NCBI GenBank assembly: GCA_026988585.1
Contig: JALSKY010000124.1
Coordinates: 1 to 17,197 of the forward strand
Source: Deltaproteobacteria bacterium
Lineage (GTDB): Bacteria > Desulfobacterota > Dissulfuribacteria > Dissulfuribacterales > QOAL01
Length of the DNA: 17,197 bases
Direction of reading: 5' to 3'
Every line of letters starts with the position of its first letter. Position 1 is the stretch's first letter. The notes beneath the pieces were generated by a model, which worked only from the letters and a program-made list of their open reading frames with translations, searched no databases and had not been told where the DNA came from. Position numbers and translations under genes: made by a program. Shown here piece after piece: positions 7,032-15,213 of this stretch.

Positions 7032-8581
7032 CTGGAATAGAGAACCTTTCCAGTCATCTCCACAGGAATTGGCAGGCCCATTATCTCCAGAATAGTCGGC
7101 GCTACATCGGCCAGGATACCCCTTTTGAGAGCAGCATCTTTTCTCGTATCATCTACAAGATAAAGAGGCACAGGATCAGTGGAGTGCGCTGTAACAGGTT
7201 TGCCATTATCTGCCATTATCTCTGCATTTCCATGATCTGCAGTGATTATCACGGCTCCGTCCTTCTCCCGGAACTTCTCCGTAACCAGACCAACACATTC
7301 ATCCACCACCTCCACCGCCTTGATGGCCGCCTCAAGGATGCCTGTATGCCCGACCATGTCACAGTTGGCAAAATTCACGACTACCAGGGCGTAATCATTT
7401 TCTTCAATTCTGTTGACAAGCTCCTGGGCCACCTCTCTGGCACTCATCTCCGGCTTCTGGTCATAGGTAGCCACCTCCTTGGGAGAAGGGATAAGCACCC
7501 GATCCTCTCCTCTGAACGGCTTTTCCTCTCCGCCGTTGAAAAAATAGGTTACATGGGCATACTTCTCTGTCTCAGCAATTCGCAACTGGTTGAGCCCTGC
7601 CTCACTGACCACCTGACCGAGTATCCTGTCAAGGGTCATGGGAGCAAAGGCAACAGGGAGGGCAAAGGTCTCATCATATCTGGTCATGGTAACAAAACCG
7701 GCAAGTTTCGGTCTGCCGGAAACATCGAACTCGCTAAACCCCTCTTCAGTGAAGGCCCTGGTCAACTCCCTGGCCCTGTCTGCCCGAAAGTTGAAAAAGA
7801 TTACGGCGTCTCCATCACGTACCGGCCCCACACCCTTTTCAGGAGATAAACAGGAGTTGTCCATGAGAATCGGCTTGATAAATTCATCCGTTTCCCCCCG
7901 TTCATACGCATCATTAATGGCTGCTACCGGGTCCCGGGCAATGAGGGCCTCACCATGAACAAGGGCCCGCCAAGCAATCTCGACCCGGTCCCACCGCTTG
8001 TCCCGGTCCATTGCATAATAACGGCCAATAATGGATGCAATGGCTCCGCACTCCAGCTCATCCATCCGTCTTATTAGCTGGGCTACATAATCGGCTCCAC
8101 TAGTAGGTGGCGTATCCCTCCCATCCATGAAGCAGTGAACGCAAATGGCATCACATATCCCATGTTTCTTTGCCATCTCCAACAGGGCAAAGAGATGTTC
8201 CATCTGGCTGTGTACCCCACCTGCAGAGACCAGCCCCATGAGATGCAGCCTTCCCCCTGTCTCCTTGACCTTATCCATTATGTTGCAGAGAGCGGAATTC
8301 TTGTAAAAGGAACCATCCTGGATCGCCATATTTATCCTGGTAAGCTCCTGATAAACTATCCTGCCTGCACCAAGATTGAGATGCCCCACCTCTGAATTAC
8401 CCATCTGTCCGGGAGGAAGCCCTACAGCCTCACCAGATGCCTCCAGGAGAGTAAAGGGACATTCCTTCTCATAACGATCCGTATTGGGGGTGTTGGCCAT
8501 GGCTATGGCATTACCCTGCACCTCAGGCCGCCAGCCCCATCCATCCATAATAACAAGCATTACCGGCCTTGTTCCGCTCAT
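7028..8581 (-). CDS. gpmI: 2,3-bisphosphoglycerate-independent phosphoglycerate mutase
   Basis: Interconverts 3- and 2-phosphoglycerate in glycolysis and gluconeogenesis, using two Mn(II) ions. The 517-residue product matches the usual 510-520. With the ATG at 8581 as start, VIMDGWG gives metal ligand D12-D13 region, and GNSEVGH (61-67) holds the phosphorylated serine S63. Later metal ligands appear in NFANCDMVGHTG, ITADHGNAE and TAHSTDPVP. The start at 8581 was preferred over an in-frame ATG at 8692 because AGGAG (8589-8593) sits 7 nt before it, homologues begin at this point, and the extra 37 residues would come from sequence already coding for the RsfS domain. It begins 1 nt after the nadD-rsfS stop, and its end overlaps the ABC gene start. 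Confidence 0.97.
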   Translation of the reverse strand: MSGTRPVMLVIMDGWGWRPEVQGNAIAMANTPNTDRYEKECPFTLLEASGEAVGLPPGQMGNSEVGHLNLGAGRIVYQELTRINMAIQDGSFYKNSALCNIMDKVKETGGRLHLMGLVSAGGVHSQMEHLFALLEMAKKHGICDAICVHCFMDGRDTPPTSGADYVAQLIRRMDELECGAIASIIGRYYAMDRDKRWDRVEIAWRALVHGEALIARDPVAAINDAYERGETDEFIKPILMDNSCLSPEKGVGPVRDGDAVIFFNFRADRARELTRAFTEEGFSEFDVSGRPKLAGFVTMTRYDETFALPVAFAPMTLDRILGQVVSEAGLNQLRIAETEKYAHVTYFFNGGEEKPFRGEDRVLIPSPKEVATYDQKPEMSAREVAQELVNRIEENDYALVVVNFANCDMVGHTGILEAAIKAVEVVDECVGLVTEKFREKDGAVIITADHGNAEIMADNGKPVTAHSTDPVPLYLVDDTRKDAALKRGILADVAPTILEIMGLPIPVEMTGKVLYSR

Positions 8582-8582
8582 A

Positions 8583-9692
8583 TCAAGACTCCTGTTCAGG
8601 CCCTTTCCCAGCCTTGTCGTCATATCCCCATGGCATCCTGGGCACCTCATACCATAATCCTTCGAGATCGAAAAAACCCCTGACAGGTTCATAGAAGAGA
8701 TGCACTACTACATCATCAAAATCCATGAGTATCCAGCTCCCTTCTGATTCACCCTCGATCCCTTGACATCTTATATGCTCCCTGGAAAGATCCCGCTTCA
8801 TCCTGGAAGCCATGCCCTGCACCTGTTTGGTGGATCTGCCCTGGGCTATTATGAAAAAATCTGCCACTGGGGAGATCCCCCGCATATCCAGCACAACCAC
8901 CTTCTCACCCTTGTTGTCCACCACCTCTCTGTAGATCCTCCTGGCCAGGGATTCACTATCAAGAAGATCTTCTCCAGACCTCCGGCCATCCTCCGAACCT
9001 GTTTTTCTCCGCACATAAATCTGGTTTTCTGTCATATACTCCAACACCTTTTCCGGCAGCAGAAACCTGACAGAAAGCCCGCTTCGGCTCCGCTGCCTGA
9101 TATTTGTAGATGATATATCAAGAAGGGTCACATGAACAAACAGTATCTTGCCGCCCCTGCCTGTTTCAAACTGTGGCATCCCTCCTTCAAGGCCAGCCAC
9201 CTGCCTTGCATCAGGAAACAGGCCTTCAACCCTGTTGATCATCTGCTCCATGGAGATTCCAGGCCTTGAAACCACAACCAGCCTGGCTTGCGATGGAATC
9301 TGCTCATAACTTTTCCAGGAGCCAAGATCGAGAAAGGCATCTGCGCCTATGATGAAGAAGAGCTGTGCGCCCTGATAAAGCTGCCTCAGACGAACCAGGG
9401 TATCTATTGAATAGGAGGGGCCGGGACGCTGCCCCTCCATATCGCTTACGGAAAAACCCGGCACCCCGTCAACCGCCAGCTCTGCCATGCGAAACCTGTG
9501 AAAAAAAGGGGTAATACTCCCGCTTAACTTGTGAGGCGGCCGGGCAGCAGGAACCAGCAATATCTGGTCCAGACCGAGTTGCTCCCGCACCTCCTCTGCT
9601 GACCTGAGATGGCCGAAATGGACAGGATCCAGGGTGCCACCCAGGATCCCTATCCTCTCATATCTTCTACTGTCTGATCTGTCCGTCACCAA
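8583..9692 (-). CDS. nadD-rsfS: fused nicotinate-nucleotide adenylyltransferase (NadD) and ribosomal silencing factor (RsfS)
   Basis: A single open frame of 369 codons joins two normally separate proteins. Residues about 12-230 are NadD, which adenylates nicotinate mononucleotide in NAD synthesis: GILGGTLDPVHFGH (15-28) holds the nucleotide-binding histidines H25 and H28, and ISSTNIR (193-199) is the second signature. After a charged linker (about 229-243), residues 245-355 are RsfS, which binds ribosomal protein uL14 and blocks subunit joining under starvation: DMRGISPVADFFIIAQG, then GSWILMDFDDVVVHLFYEPVRGFFDLEGLW, cited here as its W320 and W347 bounded core. There is no in-frame ATG before the NadD core. 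The frame opens with TTG (9692) then GTG (9689), both inside the last codons of proA, and no good ribosome site is seen, so translation probably depends on proA. Both domains look intact. Confidence 0.93.
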   Translation of the reverse strand: MVTDRSDSRRYERIGILGGTLDPVHFGHLRSAEEVREQLGLDQILLVPAARPPHKLSGSITPFFHRFRMAELAVDGVPGFSVSDMEGQRPGPSYSIDTLVRLRQLYQGAQLFFIIGADAFLDLGSWKSYEQIPSQARLVVVSRPGISMEQMINRVEGLFPDARQVAGLEGGMPQFETGRGGKILFVHVTLLDISSTNIRQRSRSGLSVRFLLPEKVLEYMTENQIYVRRKTGSEDGRRSGEDLLDSESLARRIYREVVDNKGEKVVVLDMRGISPVADFFIIAQGRSTKQVQGMASRMKRDLSREHIRCQGIEGESEGSWILMDFDDVVVHLFYEPVRGFFDLEGLWYEVPRMPWGYDDKAGKGPEQES

Positions 9693-10926
9693 AGGCTATG
9701 AACTTTGTAGTAGTGAGCTCCTCTAACCCCATGGGCCCATAGGCATGAAGCTTGGAAGTACTGATCCCGATCTCTGCGCCGAGCCCCAGCTGCCCCCCAT
9801 CATTGAATCTGGTGGAGGCATTCACCACCACCAGGGAGGCATCAACTTGATTGAGGAACTGTCTGGCCCTGGCATAATCCCTGGTCACAATGGCCTCTGT
9901 ATGGTTGGAACCATAACGGGCGATATAATCCATGGCATCATCCATGGAGTCCACCACCCTGACTGCAAGTATCAGGGATAGAAACTCCTCACCCCAATCC
10001 GCCTCTGTGGCAGGAGTAGCCCAGGGTAGAATCTCACAGGTTCGGCTGCAACCCCGTATCTCCACACCTGCTTCTCTCAGGGAGTCTCCCACCATTGGCA
10101 GGAACTCTCCGGCAATCCCGGAGTGAACCAGCATCCCCTCCATTGCGTTGCAAACTCCAGGCCTCTGCACCTTGGAGTTGAAACAGATATCCCTGGCCAT
10201 CTCCAGGTCTGCATACCTGTCCACATAGACATGACAGACCCCCTTGTAGTGCTTTAACACAGGTATTCGGGAATGCTCCACCACAAACCTGATCAGCCCT
10301 TCCCCTCCCCTTGGAATTATGAGATCGATCTCCTCCTCCATGGCAAGCATATCGGTAACAGCGCTCCTGTCCGTGGTAGGGATCACCTGAACTGCCTCCC
10401 CAGGCACACCGTTATCCCCAAGGACACTGCTCAATATGGAAGCAAGGGCCAGATTGGAATTAATGGCATCGGAACCACCCTTTAAGATGATGGCATTGCC
10501 TGCCTTGAGGCAGAGGCCAGCAGCATCGATTGTTACGTTGGGACGGGATTCATAGATCATGCCGATGACGCCAAGAGGGATACGTACCCGTCCAACCTGC
10601 AAGCCATTCGGACGTTTCCACATCCTGACCACCTCACCCACAGGATCAGGAAGGGCAGCTACCTCCCTTAGCCCCTGGGCCATGGATGCAATCACCTTGT
10701 CCGAGAGCTCCAACCGGTCCAGGAAGGCAGGCGTAAGCCCCTTCTTCCTGCCGGCATCCAGATCCTTCCGGTTTTCCTCCTGCAGAAAACCCTTTTCTGC
10801 CTCAATTCTGTCAGCAGTCTCCAGGAGCACCCTGTTTTTTACATCAGTTGACAGCAGTGCAACCCTTCTCGAAGCCGACCTGGCCTTTTCAGCCATATCC
10901 TTGACAAGTTCCCTGGTATCAGCCAT
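9667..10926 (-). CDS. proA: gamma-glutamyl phosphate reductase
   Basis: Reduces gamma-glutamyl phosphate to glutamate semialdehyde with NADPH, the second step of proline synthesis. The 419-residue product agrees with the usual 415-420 residues. The aldehyde-dehydrogenase fold is clear: IGMIYESRPNVTIDAAGLC (about 121-139), ILKGGSDA for cofactor binding, and the catalytic cysteine at about C259 in QRPGVCNAME. The ATG at 10926 is chosen because GGAGAGG (10933-10939) sits 6 nt upstream. An ATG at 10932 is too close to that site, and a TTG at 10959 only extends the frame. Its 3' end overlaps the NadD start. proB and obgE, often found upstream, are absent here; the secreted hydrolase gene lies 77 nt upstream instead. 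Confidence 0.97.
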   Translation of the reverse strand: MADTRELVKDMAEKARSASRRVALLSTDVKNRVLLETADRIEAEKGFLQEENRKDLDAGRKKGLTPAFLDRLELSDKVIASMAQGLREVAALPDPVGEVVRMWKRPNGLQVGRVRIPLGVIGMIYESRPNVTIDAAGLCLKAGNAIILKGGSDAINSNLALASILSSVLGDNGVPGEAVQVIPTTDRSAVTDMLAMEEEIDLIIPRGGEGLIRFVVEHSRIPVLKHYKGVCHVYVDRYADLEMARDICFNSKVQRPGVCNAMEGMLVHSGIAGEFLPMVGDSLREAGVEIRGCSRTCEILPWATPATEADWGEEFLSLILAVRVVDSMDDAMDYIARYGSNHTEAIVTRDYARARQFLNQVDASLVVVNASTRFNDGGQLGLGAEIGISTSKLHAYGPMGLEELTTTKFIAFGDGQIRQ

Positions 10927-11003
10927 AGGCATCCTCTCCTTTTCAGTAGATCGTTGCAAACCAGCCGCCGCGGTTAACGGTTGGCTGTATTTGCCTTGTT
11001 AGC

Positions 11004-12065
11004 TTATTGATTTTTTGGCGCAAGCCATTTAAATGGCTTGGCTTTTTCAAATTTATCTGCTGCCTCTCCGCCCAAGATTCGTTTTCCGTTCTCTAATTCA
11101 AGCTTCATCACAGGTGCACCTTTGGTGAAGTTGAGTTTTTTCAAAGAAACCCAAAAGATATATGGGCTGGATGTAGGTTCGTAGTAATAAACCATGTTTT
11201 TATGATCGAACACCGAACGCCAGATTGTCGTAGAGACATTTGGTTTTGACGGATCTTTTATTCCTCTTGGCACAGAGACTTCACACATGACACTCCTCAC
11301 TGCCGCCACTCCCTCACGCGCATCACTCGTTTTTGGTATTGCATTGATGTAGTAATCAGCACGAACAAAACGATCTGCTGGACGATAGGTACCTGGAAGC
11401 ATCACAGCACCGCCAATCTCTTTCCAGTACGTGTTTAGTGCTAACTGTTTTTCATAGGTTGGTTCGTTTGTCATGGTCTTGAACTCTTTGCTGTGGTGAA
11501 TCACCAACTTACCATTGATAAACTCCAAAATCGCCGAATCCCCAGAAGGATCAGAGATAGCAAAGTGCACTGTTGATTTGCGTCCAACAATATCTGGAGC
11601 AATAATTTGTAACTCGTCATCTTTTAACCCCTCCACTGCTTCTGAAACGGTTGCAAAATTGTCCAATATATATTGTGCATAAGCACCAACGGATATCTGT
11701 TTGCGATTTGTGGACTCTCCATAGTCAGAACCGGCAAGATACAACAAATTTACAACAAGCCCTTTTTCGTTGGCTCCCTCTGTAGTACCAACATTATAGA
11801 CTGAAACTGCAAGACTCCCATATTTTGAAGTCCACTTAACAGATTTAGGCCCCACTCCACCATCCCGTTTCATGCCACGTGGAAAGACCCATAGTTCTGT
11901 CTGCATCTCTTCAAACCAGTCCATATTTCGACCAGTAATGACAAGACCATCATCTCCGACATATAGTGCGCGGGTGCAGGCATTTACTGTTGTATGGCTG
12001 ACCAACGACAAGACAAAGAGCAGGCTAAATACTACCAATTTGCTTACATAATAATGTCTTTTCAT
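11004..12065 (-). CDS. secreted choloylglycine hydrolase / penicillin V acylase family Ntn hydrolase
   Basis: A 353-residue linear-amide C-N hydrolase. Residues 1-29 are a signal peptide ending VNA, and cleavage would expose Cys30 as the N-terminal nucleophile in ACTRALY. Counting Cys30 as 1, R46 and D49 in GRNMDW fall at positions 17 and 20, as in penicillin V acylase. Further family residues are visible in GLVVNLLYLAG, MTNEPTY (Asn) and YRPADRFVRA (Arg). Known members cut bile-salt conjugates, penicillin V or acyl-homoserine lactones. The Gram-negative type with a signal peptide more often prefers the last two, but the substrate here cannot be read from sequence. AGGAG (12072-12076) lies 6 nt before the ATG. 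It is AT-rich (27/60 and 22/60 GC in two lines counted, against 36/60 in proA), which suggests recent transfer. Confidence 0.92.
   Translation of the reverse strand: MKRHYYVSKLVVFSLLFVLSLVSHTTVNACTRALYVGDDGLVITGRNMDWFEEMQTELWVFPRGMKRDGGVGPKSVKWTSKYGSLAVSVYNVGTTEGANEKGLVVNLLYLAGSDYGESTNRKQISVGAYAQYILDNFATVSEAVEGLKDDELQIIAPDIVGRKSTVHFAISDPSGDSAILEFINGKLVIHHSKEFKTMTNEPTYEKQLALNTYWKEIGGAVMLPGTYRPADRFVRADYYINAIPKTSDAREGVAAVRSVMCEVSVPRGIKDPSKPNVSTTIWRSVFDHKNMVYYYEPTSSPYIFWVSLKKLNFTKGAPVMKLELENGKRILGGEAADKFEKAKPFKWLAPKNQ
11021..11040. repeat. 20-bp perfect palindrome at the 3' end of the hydrolase gene
   Basis: CAAGCCATTT is followed directly by its own reverse complement, AAATGGCTTG. It overlaps the codons for the last residues of the hydrolase (KPFKWLAPKNQ). 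On the plus strand GGCTTTTTC follows, a short T run, but no plus-strand gene ends here. It could be a protein-binding site or an mRNA 3' stem; no function is shown. Confidence 0.5.
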
Positions 12066-12681
12066 TTATTTCTCCTTTTTGGCTGCTCATTGCTATTGGC
12101 AGCTAACTTTTTAATTATCCTGATCTCCAACACAAAGAGACCAGGAAGCCATCCAGTACAAAAACCTCCGAGACCATGATACAGCCATAGAATCTCCTGG
12201 AGAAGGCCAGAAGACCTATCCGGCTCCACAGTTCATTCGCCCACTGTAGGTTCAGACCTGTTTACAGGACAATTACATGCTCAAGATGAAGTCTAATAGG
12301 TTAAAAGATAACCTACCACAGAGAATATGCAAAAAATGGATGCAGAGCTGCCTCAGGATGGACTGTCAAGCAGGGTTTTTTCAACCATGGACCGGCAAGA
12401 ACTGCTGAGGGGCACACTGCATGGAGAACAACGATAGCTACAACACTAACAATTCAGAGATAAACGATATTATTGCCGGGTGCGGGATATTTCAGGAAAC
12501 AATGGACAATTGGATTCTGGCTCCTTGTTTTCAATCCTCAAGGGCGAAACAATGGTCTTGATGCCACGGAAAAAGCCGCTATGATGGCAGGGGATAGTGA
12601 AGCATCTCAGTTGGTAGCCAAGGTACAGAAACATTATCGTGTCACAAAAAAAATTGATCAAAAACGAGGAGGAGTTAAATC
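12066..12681. other. 616-bp intergenic region with no convincing gene
   Basis: It separates the minus-strand hydrolase from plus-strand mscL and must hold both promoters. On the minus side an AGGAG site and a GATAAT about 40 nt upstream of the hydrolase ATG are visible, without a good -35. A short inverted repeat (AGGTTA, 5-nt loop, TAACCT) lies near 12298-12314. Several short frames (36-80 codons) cross the region, but none resembles a protein I know, and they overlap in different frames as expected of decayed or non-coding DNA. Confidence 0.6.
12558..12585 (+). promoter_or_regulatory. promoter candidate for mscL
   Basis: TTGATG (12558-12563), a 16-nt spacer, and TATGAT (12580-12585), about 97 nt before the mscL ATG. 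The -10 matches 5 of 6 consensus bases and the -35 matches 4 of 6. Sequence match only. Confidence 0.3.
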
Positions 12682-13086
12682 ATGGGTATGCTACAGGAGT
12701 TCAAAGAGTTTGCAGTAAAGGGGAACGTTATCGATATGGCAGTAGGTATTGTTATCGGCTCTGCCTTTGGCAAAATCGTTTCCTCATTTGTTCAAGATGT
12801 TCTGATGCCACCTATTGGTCTCTTAATTGGTGGAGTTGATTTTACCAAACTTGGCCTGATCTTGAAAAGGGCAGCAGACGGGACACCTGAGGTGGTCCTT
12901 GCCTATGGCAAGTTTATCCAGACTGTAGTTGATTTTACCATAATTGCCTTTGCCATCTTCCTGGTTGTAAAAGCGATTAACGCAGCCAAAAAGAAGGAGG
13001 AAGAGAAACCGGCAGAACCGCCAAAGCCATCAAAAGAAGAGATTCTCCTGACTGAGATAAGGGATATCCTGAAGCAAAAATCTTAA
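12682..13086 (+). CDS. mscL: large-conductance mechanosensitive channel
   Basis: A 134-residue inner-membrane channel, the usual MscL length, which opens as a homopentamer to release solutes on hypo-osmotic shock. The N-terminal amphipathic stretch MLQEFKEFAVKGNVIDMAVG leads into TM1 (about residues 17-45, GIVIGSAFGKIVSSFVQDVLMP). A periplasmic loop follows, then TM2 (about 73-97, KFIQTVVDFTIIAFAIFLVV), a charged KKKEEEKP linker, and the conserved C-terminal bundle helix (EEILLTEIRDILKQ). The ATG at 12682 is set by GAGGAGGAG (12666-12674), 7 nt upstream. It is the first gene of a probable mscL-arfB-DUF4139 transcript. Confidence 0.97.
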   Translation: MGMLQEFKEFAVKGNVIDMAVGIVIGSAFGKIVSSFVQDVLMPPIGLLIGGVDFTKLGLILKRAADGTPEVVLAYGKFIQTVVDFTIIAFAIFLVVKAINAAKKKEEEKPAEPPKPSKEEILLTEIRDILKQKS

Positions 13087-13148
13087 CCGGACATCCTTTA
13101 TCAATCCATTGTACAGGTTACTATACAGTGCCCCGCAAGGGTCTTGGT

Positions 13149-13577
13149 ATGTTGCATATCACACCAGATCACTCCATTGATTCCAGGGAGATTGAGATCA
13201 AGGCCATCCGTGCCAGCGGGCCAGGGGGCCAGAATGTCAACAAGGTATCTACTGCCATACAGCTCAGGTTCAACATACCTGCCTCCTCCCTGTCTTTTGA
13301 ATGTAAAGAGAGGCTTATGTCTCTCAGGGACAGAAGGATAACAAAAGATGGCACCCTTGTAATCAAGGCCCAGCGATTCCGTCACAGGGAACGCAACCTC
13401 GAAGACGCCCTGGAACAGTTAAAGACCTTTATCAAAAAGGGGTTGATACCGCCACCGCCTGAGCGGAGGCCAACCAGGCCATCCCCGGCCTCCAGAAGGA
13501 GACGGTTAGAAGAGAAAAGGAAAAGGAGCAGGGTCAAGAAATTGAGAGGCAGAATATTGCCGGACAACCAGCCCTGA
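13149..13577 (+). CDS. arfB: peptidyl-tRNA hydrolase ArfB (YaeJ), ribosome rescue
   Basis: A 142-residue release-factor homologue that frees ribosomes stalled without a stop codon by hydrolysing peptidyl-tRNA. The catalytic GGQ is at residues 26-28 in ASGPGGQNVNK, followed by VSTAIQLRFNIPASSLS as in E. coli ArfB. After a proline-rich hinge (GLIPPPPERRPTRPSP), the C-terminal tail is strongly basic, the part that enters the empty mRNA channel. It lacks the stop-codon recognition domain of RF1 and RF2. The ATG at 13149 was preferred over an in-frame GTG at 13128, because AAGGG lies 7 nt upstream and it aligns with the start of E. coli ArfB. It lies 62 nt after mscL and 75 nt before the DUF4139 gene. 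Confidence 0.94.
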   Translation: MLHITPDHSIDSREIEIKAIRASGPGGQNVNKVSTAIQLRFNIPASSLSFECKERLMSLRDRRITKDGTLVIKAQRFRHRERNLEDALEQLKTFIKKGLIPPPPERRPTRPSPASRRRRLEEKRKRSRVKKLRGRILPDNQP

Positions 13578-13652
13578 TATGCTAACTGAGAATAACTTAG
13601 CCATTGTATAACAAAGATGTTTACACACCAAAACCGACACAGGGAGATCAGG

Positions 13653-15110
13653 ATGAGTAACAACAAAAAAACAGACCTAAAGATAATGGCCAGGCTTATT
13701 TCAGCCATAATCCCTATCTTTTTTATGGCTGTCTGCCAAACGGCAGAGGCCGCAGAGATCGTTCTGCAGCCAGACCAACAGAAAGAACTTTCAATAACCA
13801 TTTATAACAATGACCTGGCACTTGTAAGGGATATCAGGACCGTCCAACTGCCCAAAGGCAGTGTAGCCCTGGCTTTTGCAGGAATAAGCGGCCAGATAAG
13901 GCCTGAAACAGCACTTTTTCAGGCGGATGGCATAAACATCCTGGAACAGAATTTTGAATTCGACCTTCTTTCTCCAGATTCCCTGCTGAAAAAATATGTG
14001 GGCAGAGATGTAGAGATAATCAAGGTCAATCCTGCCACAGGGAAGGAAAGCATCGTACCAGCCAGGGTGCTCAGCACCAACAGTGGCGTGGTTCTCAAGA
14101 TAGGGAACCGTATAGAGACTACCATTCCAGGCAGGATATCCTTTCCTGATCTGCCCCAAAACCTTCGGACAGAGCCGACCCTGTGCCTGCTTGCCTACAG
14201 CAACACCTCCGGCTACAGAGAGATGAAACTCACCTATCTTACCTCCGGTCTGAAATGGAAGGCGGATTATATTGCCCAGCTCAACAGTGAAGAAAATGCA
14301 CTGGATCTCAAGGGGTGGGTCACCCTGGAAAACCGCAGTGGTGCCGCTTACAGAGATGCCAGGCTGCAATTGGTGGCAGGAGAGGTAAACCGGGTGAGCA
14401 GGCCGAAAACCAGGACCATGCGCTACAAAAGCCTGGCAGTAGCTCCAGACAGCATGGAAAACATGACACAGGAGAGCCTGATGGACTACCATCTATATAC
14501 ACTTGGCAGGCCAACCACAATCAAGAACAGACAGACCAAACAGGTCTCACTGCTCAAGGCATCTTCAGTGCCCTGCAAAAAGGAATATCTCATATCTGGC
14601 GGAAGCGGATTCTATACCAGCCGGATGGGCGGAAACGGCGCTGTCAAACTCAAGGCCGGCATCTTTCTCTGTTTCAGCAACACAAAGGAGAACAACCTTG
14701 GAATGGCTCTCCCTGCAGGGGTGATGCGTGTTTACAAGGCTGACACCACAGGCACTCTCCAGTTTGTAGGAGAAGACAGGGTTGATCACACCCCTGAAAA
14801 AGAAGATATTCGCCTGAAACTCGGAAATGCCTTTGATATAACAGCATGGCGCAAACAGACCGATTTCAGGAAACTGGCTGGCAGTGCCCCATACAACTAC
14901 ATCTATGAAACATCCATTCGGATCACGGTAAAGAATGCCAAGGAAAAGGATGTAACAGTAAAGGTACAGGAACATATCCCTGGAGACTGGATAATGCTCA
15001 AGGAATCCAACCCCCATAAAAAGGTCTCGGCAAGGTTGGCTGAATGGGAACTGAATGTGCCTGCAAAGGGAGAAACAGTCCTGGAGTACAGGGTTCAGGT
15101 AAGGCTTTAA
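13653..15110 (+). CDS. secreted DUF4139 domain-containing protein
   Basis: A 485-residue exported protein of the DUF4139 family, whose biochemical role is not established. The ATG at 13653 has AGGGAG (13641-13646) 6 nt upstream; an in-frame ATG at 13617 lacks a site. Residues 1-33 form a signal peptide (KKTDLK, hydrophobic ISAIIPIFFMAV, AEA end). The mature part begins with the typical SITIYNNDLALVRDIRTVQLP strand region, here cited by IYNNDLALVRD. It continues with EQNFEFDLLSPDSLLKKYVG, shortened to NFEFDLLSP, then LTYLTSGLKWKADY and ALDLKGWVTLENRSG, and ends in the beta-rich C-terminal half (VQEHIPGDW). A lipobox is not seen, so it is probably periplasmic. TATAAC at 13607-13612 could be part of an extra promoter. 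Transcription should end at the strong hairpin 100 nt downstream. Confidence 0.9.
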   Translation: MSNNKKTDLKIMARLISAIIPIFFMAVCQTAEAAEIVLQPDQQKELSITIYNNDLALVRDIRTVQLPKGSVALAFAGISGQIRPETALFQADGINILEQNFEFDLLSPDSLLKKYVGRDVEIIKVNPATGKESIVPARVLSTNSGVVLKIGNRIETTIPGRISFPDLPQNLRTEPTLCLLAYSNTSGYREMKLTYLTSGLKWKADYIAQLNSEENALDLKGWVTLENRSGAAYRDARLQLVAGEVNRVSRPKTRTMRYKSLAVAPDSMENMTQESLMDYHLYTLGRPTTIKNRQTKQVSLLKASSVPCKKEYLISGGSGFYTSRMGGNGAVKLKAGIFLCFSNTKENNLGMALPAGVMRVYKADTTGTLQFVGEDRVDHTPEKEDIRLKLGNAFDITAWRKQTDFRKLAGSAPYNYIYETSIRITVKNAKEKDVTVKVQEHIPGDWIMLKESNPHKKVSARLAEWELNVPAKGETVLEYRVQVRL

Positions 15111-15213
15111 TCCGGCTGAACAGCACTATGGCAGGCTTTTTTTCACTACACTGGCATCAATACTGTATGAATAGAGTGCAGACGGATTCCTGTTGCTTCA
15201 AAACCTGATACAA

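Noticed and set aside
8582..8692. 37-codon N-terminal extension of gpmI from an ATG at 8692
   Set aside because: The extra codons lie in the RsfS-coding end, and the ATG at 8581 has a proper AGGAG and matches the family start.
10927..10959. Upstream TTG start for proA
   Set aside because: A strong GGAGAGG lies between it and the ATG at 10926, which gives the normal protein length.
12421..12561. 46-codon small ORF with GAGGGG upstream
   Set aside because: No recognisable protein and it overlaps other short frames; kept only as a possible remnant in the intergenic note.
12473..12718. 81-codon plus-strand frame overlapping the mscL start
   Set aside because: It runs through the mscL ribosome site into mscL in another frame and resembles no known protein.
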